Assembly (NCBI RefSeq): GCF_016859285.1
Contig: NC_053414.1
Location: forward strand, 1,350,517-1,414,516
Direction: 5' to 3'
From: Xiphias gladius
Lineage: Eukaryota; Chordata; Actinopteri; Istiophoriformes; Xiphiidae
Length of the DNA stretch: 64,000 bases
Shown: one piece after another, positions 62,300 to 64,000 of the stretch
Layout: the number at the start of each line of letters is the position of its first letter
Position numbering within the stretch: the stretch's first letter is position 1
The notes under the pieces: model-generated
The model's database searches: none
Told to the model about the DNA's origin: nothing
Seen by the model: the letters and a program-made list of their open reading frames with translations, nothing else
Position numbers and translations under genes: made by a program

Positions 62300-64000
62300 G
62301 GTCTCAGTGATGTCCTGTTGTAAGAAACTATACTCAGTGTACAGGCAGTAGGACTGAGGGGTTAATTTGGACCCGGGTCTCGTCCGAACTGGGAGTTTAT
62401 TCAAACAAACACAACGACGTTCAAACCACCAGAAAATTTATAATGAGGCTCATGTCTGAAAGCAGCTGAGACTGATTGAAGATGCTTGTTGCTGCGTTCA
62501 GGGACACTCTGAGTTTTGTAAAATGATGAGCAGGTTGGAAACAGATTTGAGCTGAAACCTGAATCCTGCTGTGGTCCAGATGTTACTTTGCCTGTTTAGT
62601 TCCACATCAGGTGTTTTTTGCAGCCAGACAGCAGAAACATCTGAATGTTTGTCCTCTGACTGTCGTTCCTGAACGCAACACACCATCACAAACCAAACTC
62701 AAGCCGACTTCAGTCTGTCCAGATGGGTTAATGTTTTCCTGTTGAAATCCAGCAGGTTTTGGTGACGTTCTCTGAATGCTGTTGGAGCGTTTGAACATGA
62801 AGTTTTCATTTGATTCATCAAACGTGGATTCTCCTCAGAGAAGAAGAAAGATGCTTCAGAGGTCGAGGGTATGTTCAGGTGTTCTTCAGGTTTTTGAAGG
62901 TCAAACACCAAAATATGTGAATAAAACCTTTTCTTTCGTTTTTTGTTTTTTTTTACAACAAACTTTTCTTCTGCTGTTTTATTCGTTTGAAGGTGCTGTT
63001 TGATTGGCTGACAGTTTTAATACAAAAATCCATTTCATAATAAAATAACATAGAAAAAGCTTCATAACAAAGACGTTCGACCTCCTCTCCTTCTCTCTTA
63101 CCTATTTGATCACCTAAATCCGGTTTGTTGCCAAATTAACTTTACAGTTTAATGTAAAAAAAAAAACAAAAAAAAACTATAACAATTATATTATTATTAT
63201 TATAACAATTATCAGTGTTTAAAGAAATAATCACAAACTTAAAACTTGGTGCTGTATTTGATGACTTCATTCAAACATTATACTTTTTACTCCTTGATCA
63301 CCACACTCATAAAAAGAGGTTTTCTGTTTTCTTACAGTGTGAAATAATGTCTCAAGGATTTTAGAAATATTTGAAAAAAAACACAGCAGAATATTATAAT
63401 CCACATTTGTGTTAATATTTTTTCTGCAGAATAATTTTGCTCACAAGAAAATTCATTATCATGCTACTCAACTACACTTTAGAGGAAATATTTTACTTTG
63501 TTCTGCATTAGAGGGATCTGACAGCGGAAGTCCTTTTACAGACCCAGATTTTTCATTAAATACATATGAAGTTTATAAAATGGTGCTTTGTTATAAATTA
63601 TAATACAGTTTATACAACTACAGCTGAAACAATTAGTTAATTTATCAATTAGTTGACTGACAGAAAATGAATTGGCAACTCCTTTGGTAATGTTTGAAGT
63701 CAATTTAATCCCTAATGAAACTAACCATGAGTCCCAGTCCTATAGCAGTCCAAACTAGCTCCACTTCCAGCAGCTGCAACAGTAAAATGCTGTTGACACA
63801 TTAATCCACGAATTATTAATAATCTAATGATATAATATGCACTATAATAGTGTCACATTCAGTCAGTTGTGACGTTCTACTGCACTAAGTACTTTTACTT
63901 TTGATACTTTACATTATCCGGAATATAATCATATACGTTTAGTTAAGTAGCATTTTAAATGAAGGACTTTTACTTGGAAGAGTATTTTTACAGTGGTATC
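62300..64000. other. Downstream flank without a supported gene
   Basis: AT-rich sequence with short A/T runs (63156-63176) and an ATT tract near 63185-63205. A further partial dispersed-repeat copy starts near 63620 (CAGCTGAAACAATTAGTTAA). No exon, RNA gene or further element was recognised. Confidence 0.45.

Overview
This is a stretch of vertebrate nuclear genome, most likely a ray-finned fish. It holds four split protein-coding genes with GT-AG introns, polyadenylation signals, long CA/GT microsatellites and remains of transposon families common in fish (Tc1, hAT, piggyBac, Rex3/RTE-like and L1/Tx1-like LINEs). I see no prokaryotic operon, CRISPR array or phage. All gene models were built by joining exons by eye: phases agree at every junction and the joined products align along their length with known vertebrate families as I remember them, but no transcript was available.

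Layout. (1) 159-238, minus: one possible exon of an unidentified gene that would continue off the left edge. (2) 928-13401, plus: a UBF-family nucleolar HMG-box factor (ubtf, possibly the paralogue ubtfl), 19 coding exons, about 703 aa. It has HMG boxes 1, 2, 3, 5 and 6 and a short acidic tail, but box 4 is absent. Its last intron holds a dead Tc1 element. (3) 15732-23002, minus: fastk, the FAST/RAP-domain mitochondrial RNA-binding protein, 10 coding exons, about 960 aa. It is much longer than the roughly 550 aa human protein, because of a Gly/His/Pro-rich N-terminus and a long low-complexity segment just before the RAP domain. (4) 26915-44239, plus, head-to-head with fastk: afg3l2, subunit of the mitochondrial inner-membrane m-AAA protease, 17 exons, about 803 aa, with every catalytic motif present. 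Its introns hold a 3.3 kb piggyBac-type element, an antisense L1/Tx1-like LINE, a minisatellite starting at a splice donor and a 129-bp GT tract. (5) 49398-60950, plus: puf60, the poly(U)-binding splicing factor, 11 coding exons, about 525 aa, with RRM1, RRM2 and a C-terminal UHM.

Two of the genes act in mitochondria (fastk in RNA metabolism, afg3l2 in protein quality control and ribosome maturation). The other two act in nuclear RNA production (UBF on rDNA transcription, PUF60 on splicing). They are vertebrate housekeeping neighbours and do not form a dedicated pathway.

I did not find a convincing new biological system. The best leads are the UBF gene without HMG box 4 that still keeps the 37-codon exon matching the one skipped in UBF2, the enlarged fastk, a repeat array around the last afg3l2 exon with perfect heat-shock-element motifs, a hAT-like element starting 7 nt past a fastk splice donor, several nested or TSD-bounded transposons, and two short upstream ORFs.
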